Assembly (NCBI RefSeq): GCF_052857255.1
Contig: NC_135497.1
Coordinates: 542,490,207-542,554,206, forward strand
Direction: 5' to 3'
DNA length: 64,000 nt
Source: Amblyomma americanum
Taxonomy: Eukaryota; Arthropoda; Arachnida; Ixodida; Ixodidae
Every line of letters begins with the position of its first letter. The stretch's first letter is position 1. Of the stretch, positions 45,001 through 55,270 are shown in pieces. The translations under genes were made by a program, and so were the position numbers. The notes beneath the pieces are model-generated. The model did no database searches and had not been told where the DNA came from. It saw only the letters and a list, made by a program, of their open reading frames with translations.

Positions 45001-47331
45001 GTCATCCACGCTTTCTTGTTCGCTTTATACGTTACTGGCAGGTACTCACGCTTTTTGAAACAACGCGGCCTCGCCGATTTGCCAATGACGAACAGGCGAC
45101 GCTTATCGGTGCCGTCCATATTAGCGCAAAACAAAACAGTCACACGCTCCTTTGAAGACTTGCGGCCCGAGCAGGGTTCGCCTTTCAGCGCGAGAGTACG
45201 GTTGGGCAGCAGGTTATAAAATAAGCCTGCTTCGTCGGCATTATAAATGTCTCTGTCCGTATACGTCGAGAGAATGGTTCCTAAATTTAAGCGGAGCCAG
45301 ACTGCGATGGTCTCGTCGTTCACCTCTCCGCTTTCACCGCACACAGCTTTGCAGCTGATGCCATGGCGGTCCTTGAAGCGCTGTATCCATCCGTTAAGGG
45401 GGTTGAAGTCATTGTGGCCTAAAAGAGCACCCAGGCACCTAGCTTTTTGCTGGAGCATCGGGCCACTTACCGGTATGCTCTGAGCCCTAACTTCTTTAAA
45501 CCATCTGAAGAGCGCTGCGTCCACGTCCTCGTACTTCGATGCACGAATTCTCTTCCGCGACAGCGAACTAGAATCTTGCTGCAGTTGCTGCCGCACCTTG
45601 TCCCGATTTTTAAAGATCGTCGACACAGTTGTGTCCGATATGCCGTACTTTGCAGCCACCGCTGCCTTCTTCAGCCCGCTCTCAATGTCCTTGATAATGC
45701 ATTCCTTCGTTTCAAGCGGTAATGCTTTCCGCTTCTTCACGACGCTTGAAGACGCCGACGACATGACAGCAGAAGCAGAGAGCACGACAAGCACGCACTG
45801 AACGCAACAAAGAAACTGTTGGAAAAAAAAAAAACGACAGCAGCGCGACTGCTTCTACCCCGCACTCTGTTCAGCGCACGCCCGGATTGGGCGCTGCCAG
45901 CATGACGTACGCGCCTCCCCTTCCTTCGGACTCTTCGAGGCCGCCGGGTCCGCCTGCTCTTCTCCCTCTCTCTCGCTCTTCTCTTTTCGTCGCGCGCGTC
46001 CCGCGGTGTGTCTGCCGCGCGGGCTGCACCCTTCGCCTGCCAAAAACCGCGCTTTAACCGGTATTCTGGTTTTCGCGCCCGCGTATTAAGCGGTCTGCCT
46101 ATATATTGAGTTCTATGGCAGGAATACCGGTGGTCAGAAAAACCCGCGTTATAACCGGTTCCGCTCTAAAAGCGGTTACGCTATAAGTGGTCTCCACTGT
46201 AGTTGGTGCTTCAGAGCCATGCAGAGCTGCTTGTAGTCCCTGTTATTGTGTCGTATAGTTGGTGACGACTGTTGAGCTGGTATAAAAATAGCACAACACT
46301 TCCTGAGAGGAACAGATCAAAGGTCAATAGCTGCAAGGGCACTTAATGCGAGTCAAGAACAGAAAGTCGGTCTCAGCCATGCTCAGTTTAAAGAGAGTGT
46401 CTATCTGAAACATGAGTCATTATACTAAACGCAGAAATTGGCATGCACTACCATGATTTGTTAGGACATCCCTGGTCGCATCTCGTGCAGCGGATAGTGA
46501 TAAGGCAGTATGCTGCGGGCAACAAACAGAACACAAGTGCCAGAAAAACTCTGGCAAGGGCACATTACATTTTAGCTTTGTGCACAAATATTTTTAAAAG
46601 GCTCCTTGTAGGATATGTTTATCTGTGCAGTTGAGTTATTTACCTCGCCAGCTGCTCATAATAAACAACATAATATTTTGCGGATATTAAGCGAGTTTTT
46701 ACTGTTCACTTTCGGTGGTATAATGCATTTTTAAGGATGGAAGCCCTACTTTCTTGTAACCTGATTTAGTAAAAAAAAATATCAGCAGGGTAACTAATCT
46801 AGGCTAAAGTATGCCAATTACTTCTGCAATATCTGACTACTGCAGTGAAAATGAATAGATGAGGAGCACTTGTTAACCATTTCTACGGATTCTTCTTTTC
46901 ACAGACAGGTTTCATCACTACAGATGCAAGAAGAGTATAGTAGGACCAGCTAGTATTCCTTTTGTCTGTCACTTGCGCAGTGAGGGTGAGCAGTGGGCTT
47001 AGACATACATACGGAAAAGCAAAGCAGAGCTGAGAAGAGCAGAATGGGCAATTCATAACAGCTGCATGCAATCTATATTTTGCCTGGCGAAAGCTGTGGG
47101 GTTAGTATGTTACGAGAGTAATCTGCCTGTATGATTAGTTTTTCTTGTTTGTTTTGCCTTTCTTAAGGCAATATGAAGATATGTTACAGCTTATAATGTG
47201 ACGTACCTATTGTAGAGTCTGTCCGGAAAAATCCCAACACGCATTCAGCATCAGACATGGATGCGCGTTCCGCAGTTATGGCTTGGCTCAAAAACTGCCA
47301 GGCACGTTTGAACACCACAACGAAGAGGTGA
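39076..47331 (+). CDS. Many-exon DUF4806-like gene with micro-exon array
   Basis: Twenty-one exons join in one frame (1401 nt, 466 aa): 39076-39262, 39993-40067, 40134-40245, 40302-40333, 40761-40805, 40928-40960, 41194-41223, 41300-41335, 41460-41492, 41569-41604, 41729-41761, 41837-41869, 41987-42019, 42116-42160, 42285-42317, 42412-42453, 42530-42574, 42910-42957, 43439-43629, 43687-43849, 47216-47331. All introns are GT..AG. The N-terminus (MYAVVRFVEGNSVAVVPTNW, then CSWP) is the module I associate with DUF4806 proteins. A basic, Ser-rich linker (KRRGKRRRFLLLSSSSDDDE) follows, then Ser/Gln micro-exon peptides. The last three exons give TILKEMAFLKAENEVI, PLMTVNDVEEVEKSL, IGGTTVRNTTANMLKHLL and a MAWLKNCQARL end with TGA at 47329. 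Function is unknown. It follows the transposase on the same strand, and its last intron hosts a Tigger element. Confidence 0.8.
40761..42574 (+). repeat. Tandemly duplicated micro-exon cassette, about 268-bp unit
   Basis: Units begin at acceptors 41037, 41300, 41569 and 41837 (spacing 263, 269, 268). Each holds two micro-exons and their introns: one encoding (E/G)SHTRSRLPQ(W/C)S-type peptides (36 nt) and one encoding DS..(R/W)(A/T)AS peptides (30-33 nt). Every exon in this stretch starts and ends in phase 1 and is a multiple of three, so gain, loss or skipping keeps the frame. The exception is 41037-41070, which lacks two bases (34 nt) and would break the frame if included. Introns are also duplicated (TTTTTATTCTTTGATCCAG, GTAAGTTCTTGCTGGCAAAT). 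Confidence 0.88.
43988..46199 (-). mobile_element. Complete Tigger/pogo DNA transposon (2,212 bp)
   Basis: The left end CAGCATAGACCGCTTATAAC and the reverse complement of the right end, CAGTGGAGACCACTTATAGC, form imperfect terminal inverted repeats. Each end is flanked by TA (43986-43987 and 46200-46201), the target duplication of this superfamily. Subterminal GCGTTATAACC motifs recur inside both ends. It carries one open transposase on the minus strand and lies in the last intron of the plus-strand DUF4806-like gene, in opposite orientation. Confidence 0.93.
44202..45764 (-). CDS. Tigger/pogo-family transposase, open 520 aa
   Basis: The chosen start is the ATG at 45764 (MSSASSSVVKKRKALPLETK). 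A psq-like HTH (residues about 12-60; AAVAAKYGISDTTVSTIFKN) and a CENP-B-type HTH (about 75-140; WIQRFKDRHGIS) bind the ends. The DDE domain carries YNADEAGLFYNLLP (first D), VVLILDNCTAHN (second D) and AKSQPLDQGVIATVKALYK (third D). An acidic C-terminal region ends in KITAFFRS. Length and domain order match Tigger-derived proteins. No stop or frameshift is present, so the copy is either young or under constraint. It is encoded antisense to the host gene. Confidence 0.93.
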   Translation of the reverse strand: MSSASSSVVKKRKALPLETKECIIKDIESGLKKAAVAAKYGISDTTVSTIFKNRDKVRQQLQQDSSSLSRKRIRASKYEDVDAALFRWFKEVRAQSIPVSGPMLQQKARCLGALLGHNDFNPLNGWIQRFKDRHGISCKAVCGESGEVNDETIAVWLRLNLGTILSTYTDRDIYNADEAGLFYNLLPNRTLALKGEPCSGRKSSKERVTVLFCANMDGTDKRRLFVIGKSARPRCFKKREYLPVTYKANKKAWMTQELFTSWLCKFDEDMVAEKRRVVLILDNCTAHNIQPRLTAVNLKFLPANTTAKSQPLDQGVIATVKALYKKRICERVLLNMQQQQPLKVHLRGAIDMIVASWWQVKAQTVSKCFRKAGFVRNAEVGADEESDVVDEAVSTDDVWSGLIEGNIVSATDTFEDYVSADENELVVCEEASTDDAIVAAVRSGVELATDDESDGEDDVDPMPDVPCKDALEYLSKVKMYCAKNSLSDKALQYLSLVEDEIVRTAVKKHRQTKITAFFRS

Positions 47332-50300
47332 CTGCTTCTGTGTATCATAATTTATTGCTCATCTGTCCGTTTTATGGGGACTTGCTGTGGCCAGGCTGCA
47401 TTTAAAAGTGTTCGGGATAAACCTGTTCACAATATTATGCACTGCTCAAAGTCGGGGATATCTAGATAATTTATTATTTGTAATTACCACAATCCCACAA
47501 TATTTCTAGGGTGGGCATAGGAATACAAGGAAGAAAAAAATAGAAGTACAGGTGCCAAATGTTCAGACAATAATCAGAAGTAACAATAATAAACAACCAC
47601 TCATTGGCAGTAAAAAAAATAAAAATAATATAAAGAAACATACAGCTTCAACCAGTCAGTATCAAATGCGTTTAAACCAAATGTAAAAATATAACGTAAT
47701 ACAGCAACGAAGTAGTTATTAGCAAAACTTAGACTTCTGGTCAGTGACGCCAGAGATTGCTGTAAAATTTTGTCATTATTAAGCCAATTCCACTCTTTTA
47801 GTGTGCTTGGAAAAAAGAAATATTTAAAGCAATTACATGGGTAAAAAGAGGTAATGAACCAAACATGGCTCATGTGCATGTTCATTGAAAAAATAGGCAT
47901 TTATTGCCTTAGTGGGATTTTAAATTTCTAAATAGAAAAAACAACGTAGGGTACCACAGAGCACATAATTAACTGCCATTTGCTACTGCATAAGAACTGG
48001 GTTAATATTGTTCTTGGCAATTTAAGCAATTTTCAAAAAAATTTGCAGACAAATTGGTGACTTCCGATAGCTCTGCGTCACATCCAGTTCTGTGCTGTAC
48101 TACATTCCGATGAAGTAGAACAAAAGGCAGGTTTGCTTCTTCAAATATGTTTCTTTTTTGTTTTGATATAGTGAGAGTTTATTGAAGATAATTAAAACGT
48201 GTCCTGGTTTTGTTCATTTTAGTTATTGCTGACTTAAACAAAAGAAATATCTAAAAAAATTGCTCAGTGTAAAATGAAAATGAAATAAAAAGAATATTAC
48301 ATCCAGTGTAGTCGTTTCAGCCATTTAAACAGGATGTCAGCAAAGCAAGATGCTTGTCTCGAGTTCCAGTTAACAGCAGAGGGCAGTTTGTGTGTTTATG
48401 ATTAGCTCTAGTCAAGACCTGGTATTTTCGATGTTCCGCCCCCCCCCCCCTTATGTAATGCCCCTTCCAGGGGTCTTTAAGGGTCAATAAACGAATGATG
48501 ATGATGAACCTGGCTACATGTGATGCTTGGTGCTTTGTAGCATCTGCCTGTGGGCTGTGCATACTAAACATCGCTTTGTTGAAATGCGTGCAAGTTGCGT
48601 TCCTAGGGACACAATAACAAGAAAAGTCTTTCACGTTCCACAAAAAAAAATCGTGTCAGTCTAGTTTGGTATTTAGTAAGTGGTGTTCATTTGGGCTTTT
48701 TCAAAGTTTATTCTTATTTGCTTTTGGACTTCCAGTTTCCAAGTGGATGAGTAGGTGCCCAACAAGGATGTACTGCAAGGCAGCAGTGTCATCGTCTGCA
48801 CAAGTAGTGCAATTGCAATTCTTCTTACTCCTACATATACTCGACAGTTGCTGCTGAGCTTCACTTTCGTTTACATCAGGTAAACCAACTTGTGCATTAA
48901 TTAGCTCTGTTATTACCGCACATTCTTTCTATATGTATGCAGGCATCTTGGTGACAGTTATGTCCTGCTGAAGGCCAGAGCAGAGAATGGCAGTCACGGT
49001 CATTATTTCTCTGGTAAGCTGGTTCAAATGCATGTCATTTTTATTTATTCACACTCTTCCGCATCTAGGCAGGCATCGGGTTGTATTGTCGGCTCTGTGC
49101 CTTCATTTCCTTGTGGCTAATAGTGGCCTGCACCATTGTGCTGCTGTAATGAGGAGAGTTGCCTGCTAATTCTAATGAGCATTTTATAACGATCCAGCAG
49201 TGAATGCGCAAAACGATAGCTTTTTTTGCCACTTTGATATTTGCTGTGTGTAAATATTTTTTGAGTGGCCTAGTGGCTGTTCCAGAGTGCTTTTATAAGC
49301 ATACAGTATGCATATACTTGCTAAAACTATTTTTCTGCTCTCTCAACAACAGATGGTTTTCCATGTGGTGTTTTAAGGTCATTTAGAATAGTGCTTGTCG
49401 GCTTCGTTTACTCTGTAATAGTGCTTTTGTGCTGTCATAAAACTTGGTTGTATAGTCAGCGGTCTTCGTACTGAAGTGAGAATAAAAAACATTTCTGTAA
49501 GTAATTTATGGTGCTGTGTTTTACATGTTACTGAAAGGGATTGGCAGTTTGAACTTTAATGCCATCGGCTTGAGGACCATGGCGCATTACTCTCATTATT
49601 CTTAAAAGTTCTGCTTGAGATTGTTTCGGAAAGAGTAGAAGAAAAATATTTGGGCCTTTTAACCGGTACTAGCCTTAGATACCATGTATTGAAAGGGCAT
49701 TGCAGAAAATGGGCTGATGGTAGAGATATAACAGAAGCAAGCTTCATGTTCTTCAAGACAGACAAAGGCCAAGGGAGTAGGCATAGATCAATCTGACTTT
49801 TTCACAAGATGTGGCACCCTCTGGAAAGTGGCAAAAATTTGTCTGCTAGTGGTTGAGAACAAACGCACGTTGGAGAAGCCGCGATCTGGTTCCACCAGGC
49901 GCCAACTGCACCTGAGTGGCATGAGTGTGCTTGATAGCTGTCGCCTACGCCTGTCACTAACATAAACTGTTCGTGCGCGATAGGAGGCAGTGGTTCATTT
50001 TCAACCAGTGGGAGCTGGAGGAGGACAGGGGCGCATGCACAGATCGGCCTTGTGAAACAGGCAGATTCCATCAGGGAATTTATGCTTTAGCTTTTTGTTC
50101 CACCTGTTTGGGTTGCACCTCGTTACTGTGAGACTGTTGTCTATGACTATAATGTGCCCATTTTTTAATGCAGGTATTCCGATTCTTCCAAGGCAGTGCC
50201 TGCTTAGGACCATGCAGCGCAAGCCTCCAGTGCAAGTCTGTTGCATCGTGGACTGCTGGGGTGCCCAAGATACGAGCATCTCACATTAAGTGGGAGTCTG

Positions 50301-51639
50301 CATCTATTGTGTTCAAGCTTGCTAATTCTGCATCAGTGCTTTTAATTAAAAGTCTAGAACTTCTTCTTCCTGCCTAGTCTTTTAGGCAATAAAATCTTTG
50401 TTCACAAAAGTTAATGCGGTGTGATAGTCTTCTTACCATCAGTCACACATAGAGCAATGGCTCCACTGGTTGTACAGGTCAAGTCATTAATTTGCCATGT
50501 ATTGGTTAGTTTTCAGTTACTTTGCATGTCTACATAAGTTGTGACTAAAGCTGTTCTGCCTTTGCCAGGAGCCCTTGTGACAACACTATTTTTCAGGATA
50601 GCGTATTCAATGGCTCTTATGCAAAATGATTTTAATTGGGATTTTTTACAAGTGACGATATTGTACAGCCACCCAAATCCTTAACTAGCTAGCGTGATGG
50701 CCATTTTTCTGCGCTCCTGCATGTTACAAAACAGTTAACCTGTGAAGAGATTAAGACTAATCAGAGGCTCACCAAGCCCTTGCCTAATCTTGACCTATTC
50801 ACAAGTTTGATCCATGCAAAGGCGCAGCTACGGGAAGGAAAATAGCCATCGTGCACGCTAGTTAGAGATGTGGGTGGCTGTACGCGTGACTAAATTTGTC
50901 ATATATGCCTGAATGGCCAATATGGTCAGGATCAAACCTCGCTTGGTTGCAGGAATGCACCAAATGGTGTATGTATAACAAAAAACGGATTCTAGGGCAG
51001 GGCTTGAAGAGGGCTTGAAATGTTCTTGCAAGATGTTTTTTAGCCAACTTTTAGCGTCACGTTAGCACAGCTACAGGAAGGCTTCAGGCTTTCCACAGCT
51101 AGATAACATCTACAACTAGACGTCTACAAGACTTGGGCGTGGTCTTGCTGAGAGGTTTATTAGACCTCACCTAGTTCTTTTTGCGTTACATGGATGTTTG
51201 AACTCCGCTATCTTCTAGAAACTGACTTTGATCTCCAAATGGTATTTGCAAAGATATGGCTCCCTTAGTGGCCTGCTCAGAGCAATGTGAAGTGACTGAC
51301 GATCATGCAAACATTGAATAATCTGTCTACTCCTTGTTACCCCCCCCCCCCCCACTCTTCCATGGCCAAGTGCCTCCTTTATCTAATAAAAGACTATCCA
51401 ACTCAACTCTACAAGGCACATTTTTGGCAAGGAATTATGTTTAACACAATTTTTAAGAACTCCGGGCAAATCGGAGATTAACCCAAAAACAAAGGGTCCT
51501 CTACTTGATGTGCTTTCCATTAGAACGTGTTGAGAGTCAGCAACTGTGTTGCTGTGTGTTTTTTGTGTCCATGTGTTTTCTAGCTGGTACTATCATCTTA
51601 CAAATTTTTCACCGACTCAAGAGCGTAATTTTGGTTTAG
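47332..51639. other. Long intergenic stretch
   Basis: It begins with the presumed 3' UTR of the DUF4806-like gene. I find no confident coding exon. A minus-strand frame at 50.0-50.28 kb (NGHIIVIDNSLTVTRCNPNR) is moderately long but matches nothing I know. A poly-C tract near 51340 followed by TCTAATAAAAGACTATCC may be a LINE 3' end. Confidence 0.45.
48436..48512 (+). mobile_element. Short LINE 3' end
   Basis: A poly-C run, CCTTATGTAATGCC, GGGGTCTTTAAGGGTCAATAA and a (GAT)n tail match the last about 60 bp of the LINE ending at 27070, apart from a different tail repeat. It is an extremely truncated insertion. Confidence 0.6.
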
Positions 51640-51872
51640 TTTAGTTTATGGGGGTTTAACGTCCCAAAGCGACTCAGGCTGGGAGAGACGCCGTAGTGAA
51701 GGGCTCCGGAAATTTCGACCACCTGGGGTTCTTTAACGTGCACTGACATCGCACAGTACACGGGCCTCTAGAATTTCGCCTCCATTGAAATTCGACCGCC
51801 GCGGCCGGGATCGAACCCGCGTCTTTCGGGCCGGCAGCCGAGCGCCGTAACCACTCAGCCACCGCGGCGGCT
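51640..51872 (-). mobile_element. Ruka-like SINE, full copy
   Basis: Minus-strand copy with A-box GTGGCTGAGTGGTTACGGCG (near 51868) and B-box GGTTCGATCC (near 51810). The body has ATTTCGACCACC in plus orientation and GGGTTTAACGTCCC at the 3' end. It is the best preserved copy together with that at 25.5 kb. Confidence 0.9.
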
Positions 51873-52134
51873 GAAGAGCGTAATTTTCAGTTGATAGGTT
51901 CTGTTCACACATCTTATTCTTGGCCCTATCTTCATACAGTTCACAGCCACAACTTGTAAAAGTTAAATTTTTCATCCAGTGTAATAAGAAATGGCTCAGG
52001 CAAGCATACGGGTGGCATTATCTCCAATAAGTATTCCCTTCGCTTAAACATAACAGAGTAAAGAAGATTGACCATGGTGTGCTACTTTGCAATATTACAC
52101 ACTCGAAAGAATTTTCCAGCAAATGCAGACTTAC

Positions 52135-52270
52135 CAAGAGAATCCCGAGCCTGCTGAAGTTCACGCATCAGCTGCTGAACTTCTTCCTTTAGCTGCTGAT
52201 TTTTCTCTTTGAGCTGGCTGTTTTGCCTTTTAAGCTCTTCTTCTCCACTTGAGTAACTACAGATCATCTG
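52135..52270 (-). CDS. Candidate coiled-coil exon
   Basis: A minus-strand segment bounded by TTTTTTTCAG and TCTTG|GTAAGT encodes SSGEEELKRQNSQLKEKNQQ, then LKEEVQQLMRELQQARDSL, a strong heptad coiled coil. It starts in phase 0 and ends in phase 1. It may belong to the same minus-strand gene as the exons at 52.86 and 59.1 kb, though the phase of the 52.86 kb exon end does not join to it directly. No following domain could be found. Confidence 0.55.
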
Positions 52271-52627
52271 CTGAAAAAAATTAAGAATGACACCGTTATT
52301 GCTGAACACGGAAAACCAAAAGCAGACTGTCTTCTTTTAAGAGCAACCTTGGGCAGCCAGTGCAGACATTTTATACTGACTAGTGGAACATCTGCTATGC
52401 CTTAATGTCCTGCTTCAGAGCCACTACGCTACTTCTGCAGAGTATCGATTCCAGAAAAATAATGCTGTTGTGCACTTTAAAGTGATCTTGCCTACATTTC
52501 AGACTCTGACCTTAACCTTTATCGCACTTCAGTAGCGCTTTGTAATGCCATACCTCACAGTGATAACATACCATATGTTTCACAGAAGCTAAGAAGTACT
52601 TGCAACTGGGCTTGTTCGTGCATATTC

Positions 52628-52741
52628 GTGAAAGACATGAGAGCGCAAAATGGCAACACAGACAAGTAAGGGAACAGGACGAGCGCTCGTCCTGTTCCCT
52701 TACTCGTTAGTGTTGCCATTTTGCGCTCTCATGTTTTTCAC
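52628..52741. repeat. 114-bp near-perfect hairpin
   Basis: Two 57-nt arms meet at GAGCGCTC (52681-52688). The left arm contains GAGAGCGCAAAATGGCAACA and AAGTAAGGGAACAGGAC. The right arm is its complement with about six mismatches. There is essentially no loop. By sequence style (GCGCTCGTCCTGTTCC) it resembles terminal parts of Penelope-like elements and the hairpin at 23.5 kb. Confidence 0.93.
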
Positions 52742-52859
52742 AAACAAGCTCTTTGCAGCATAACGATACTAGTAACGCCAGACGTCAAAAAACAGGCAAA
52801 TCATGTTAAATAATTAGTAAAATGATTAACTAAATTCTAATGCTAACTTTTTAACTTAC

Positions 52860-53039
52860 CAATAGGCACCTGACTATTTTTAGTGATTTGTAGTCGGCCA
52901 TTTGTTATAGCCATATCAGGTTTTAGAATTTTGGAAATGCGATTACTCCTGCCGCATGTGGCTCCACTAATTAGGGCCATTTTTTCACAGCACGTGCTTG
53001 TGGCAGGGCTCAAAGCAACATCAATCAAATCAAGACACT
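52860..53039 (-). CDS. Candidate internal exon, unassigned
   Basis: A 180-nt open segment between GCATCACAG and CCTATTG|GTAAGT, phase 1 at both ends. It encodes CLDLIDVALSPATSTCCEKM then ISKILKPDMAITNGRLQITK. No domain is recognised. It may be the linker of the gene starting at 59.29 kb. Confidence 0.4.
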
Positions 53040-53109
53040 CTGTGATGCACGTACCATGCAGCAATCTCAGTCCCGCCCGTGTTGTTGTGCTCCCGGATTA
53101 TAAACACTA

Positions 53110-54099
53110 AACTGCTCCAGTGAGGGCGGGGCAGAGAATGTCATGTTGTACATGCATTGAGTGTAGCGATTTGATTGACATATGGGCCTCATTCCCGGTT
53201 TTTACCCGCGCTTGGGGATAGCGGCGCCATCGAAACCTGCATAAGTCACAGACTGGTGTTTGTCCACACGTAGTAATTAGGTATGCTCTCTCTTAATGGA
53301 AAAGGTCTCACTTTTGGGATTTGGGGAAATTTAGAACAACGGAGGGCGTGTTTGCTATTCCTGCCCCCTCATTGAGGTGCTGCTGCTGATGCACTAAAAG
53401 CTAAATGTTTGAGCTTGAATAACATAGTTGTAAATAAAATAATGCAGCATGTCCTTTCGTATACTTCTCTGCCTCCTTCTAGAGACTTGTTTCAGGAGTG
53501 TTAAGAAAAATTAGAGATGGTTTTTTTCCTTTGATTTTTGAAAAACACTACTATAAAAAAATGTCAGATTTAGAGCAATATTTCTTGCACTTCCCTACAC
53601 TACATAACAAGGAAAGTCAGTACACTCTTTTAGCAGCTCAATGCGTATCTATTGTGCAAATTTGAAAGAAACGTGTTTTTGTGGAGAAAAAAATTCTTGA
53701 AAATAGCCTTGCTTGATACTTGTGTCGTCGACGAAATTTTTTCCAGTAAGCGACAACTTCTTCAAAATGGAGGAAATAAGCCTGACATATACGTTTTTGC
53801 TTGCACATTTAGCACGAAAAATATATCCATCAAAACTTTCATATCTAGATTCTTACGTCATGGCAAATTTGAGAAATTGAGCTGTGTTTGAAAATGCTGC
53901 CTTTGCCACGACATCATTTATAATTTTTTTCTCCTCTAATGTCAGGTATTTCACAAAACAAAATTCACTTTGGGCCTACTGAATAATGTGTGCTTAATAT
54001 AGAAAATAATCTCGGAACCTGTAGAAGCATACGTAAAGGTGTTGGAAAAATTTGTAAGGACTGCACAGCGACCATAACCTTGAACAAAGAAAGTGATAA
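53110..54099. other. AT-rich intergenic or intronic
   Basis: No gene or repeat is recognised. It could be an intron if the minus-strand exons on both sides belong together. Confidence 0.4.
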
Positions 54100-54935
54100 A
54101 GTCTAGCCAGAGAGTGTCAAGCATGGAGACACGACCTCTCCTCTACTATTCACTGCGTGTTTACAGGAGGTATTCTGGGAGACTACCTTAAAAATCTCCT
54201 AATTGCTGATGATATCGCCCTGCTAAATAACCCAACCAGGGAACAAGCTATAGAAGATGAGTAAGAACCTAAACAGGAAAAAGCAATATGATGGGTCTGA
54301 TTAATATGAAGAAAGCTAAAGCTTTGTTCAAAAGTCTAGGAGAACAACAGTATTTCATAGGTCACGAAGGAAATGGTAAGCAAACATAGCTACTTAGGGC
54401 AGGTAGTGACTGCAGATCTGGTCAATGAGAGAGAAATAGCCAAGGCAATAAAATGGGGTGGAGTGGATTTGGCCAGTACATTGTGTCATGAATACTAACA
54501 ACTTGCTAGTACCGCTCAAGATGAAATTATACAACGCTCATAGCCTGTCGGTACTCATCTATATGAAAGAAACTTGGAAGGTTGAAAGAGCCCAGTGAGG
54601 TATGGAAAGGAAAATGATACAAAGCCAAAGGAAAAGAGCAGAGTGGGTCAGGGAATAAGCATGAATTATTGACATCCAAGCTGAAATCAATAAAAACAAT
54701 GAGCACAGGCAAAGTGTGTAACATGAAGGGAAAATACTGATGGTCACTTAGGGTACTCGAACGGATTCTAAGCGAAGGCCAACGTATCAGGCGGTGGCAG
54801 AGATGAAGTGGGTGGATGAAATTGTGAGGTTTGTAGGGGCTAAAGTGACAGCAGTAAGTCTAGGACACCAGCAAATATAGGCCACTGGGAAAGACCTTTG
54901 TCCTGTAGTGGATGTAGTGGGGCTGATGATAATGA
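54100..54935 (+). pseudogene. RTE-like LINE, 3' end of ORF2
   Basis: Fragments in changing frames read GDTTSPLLFTACLQEVF (RT motif B), KNLLIADDIALLN (motif C, ADD), then further C-terminal pieces including RKRAEWVRE-like and DEMKWVDEIVRFVGAKVTAV. It ends near TGTAGTGGGGCTGATGATAATG, an RTE-style short repeat tail. Multiple stops mark it as inactive. Confidence 0.65.
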
Positions 54936-55097
54936 ATCAGCACAAAGTCTGCAGAAGCACAGGAACTGTGATTTGACAGTGATGATCAGCACTCTCATAT
55001 AAACGCATATCACCTCTTCTGTTCTGGTCGCACCATCTCTCCATAGTCTCCTTACCTAACAAGGCTCTACCATTCGCTCTCACCCTAACATATGTTA

Positions 55098-55270
55098 GCC
55101 TTCCCGGTTTGCTCAGTTGGTAAATCAACGTACTGCTTTGGTGCAGCAGTGGTCCCAGGTTTGAACCCTGGGACAAATTTTCCTTTAACTATGAAGTTTA
55201 TGACATAGTTGTACAGCTTTCTTCTGTAGCCATAAGGCTGCACGTGGGTGGATGGCAATGAGTAATTACT
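55098..55270 (+). mobile_element. Second tRNA-derived SINE type
   Basis: A-box-like TTTGCTCAGTTGGTAAATC (55108 on) and B-box GGTTTGAACCC (55158-55168), followed by CTGGGACAAATTTTCC, form a tRNA-like head unlike the Ruka-like head. The acceptor end is not followed by a CCA or a paired stem, so it is not a tRNA gene. The body extends to at least 55270, with an unclear end. Confidence 0.6.

Noticed and set aside
44730..45722. Plus-strand frames across the Tigger transposase
   Set aside because: They are antisense shadows of the minus-strand transposase. The DDE and HTH motifs are on the minus strand only.
50001..50279. 92-aa minus-strand frame, considered as a possible DDE or BEN piece
   Set aside because: No motif spacing fits either family, and splice borders are unclear.
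55111..55168. Apparent tRNA gene (A-box and B-box present)
   Set aside because: The acceptor and anticodon stems do not pair convincingly and a longer SINE-like body follows. The same applies to the Ruka-like heads at 25.5, 51.7 and 62.7 kb.
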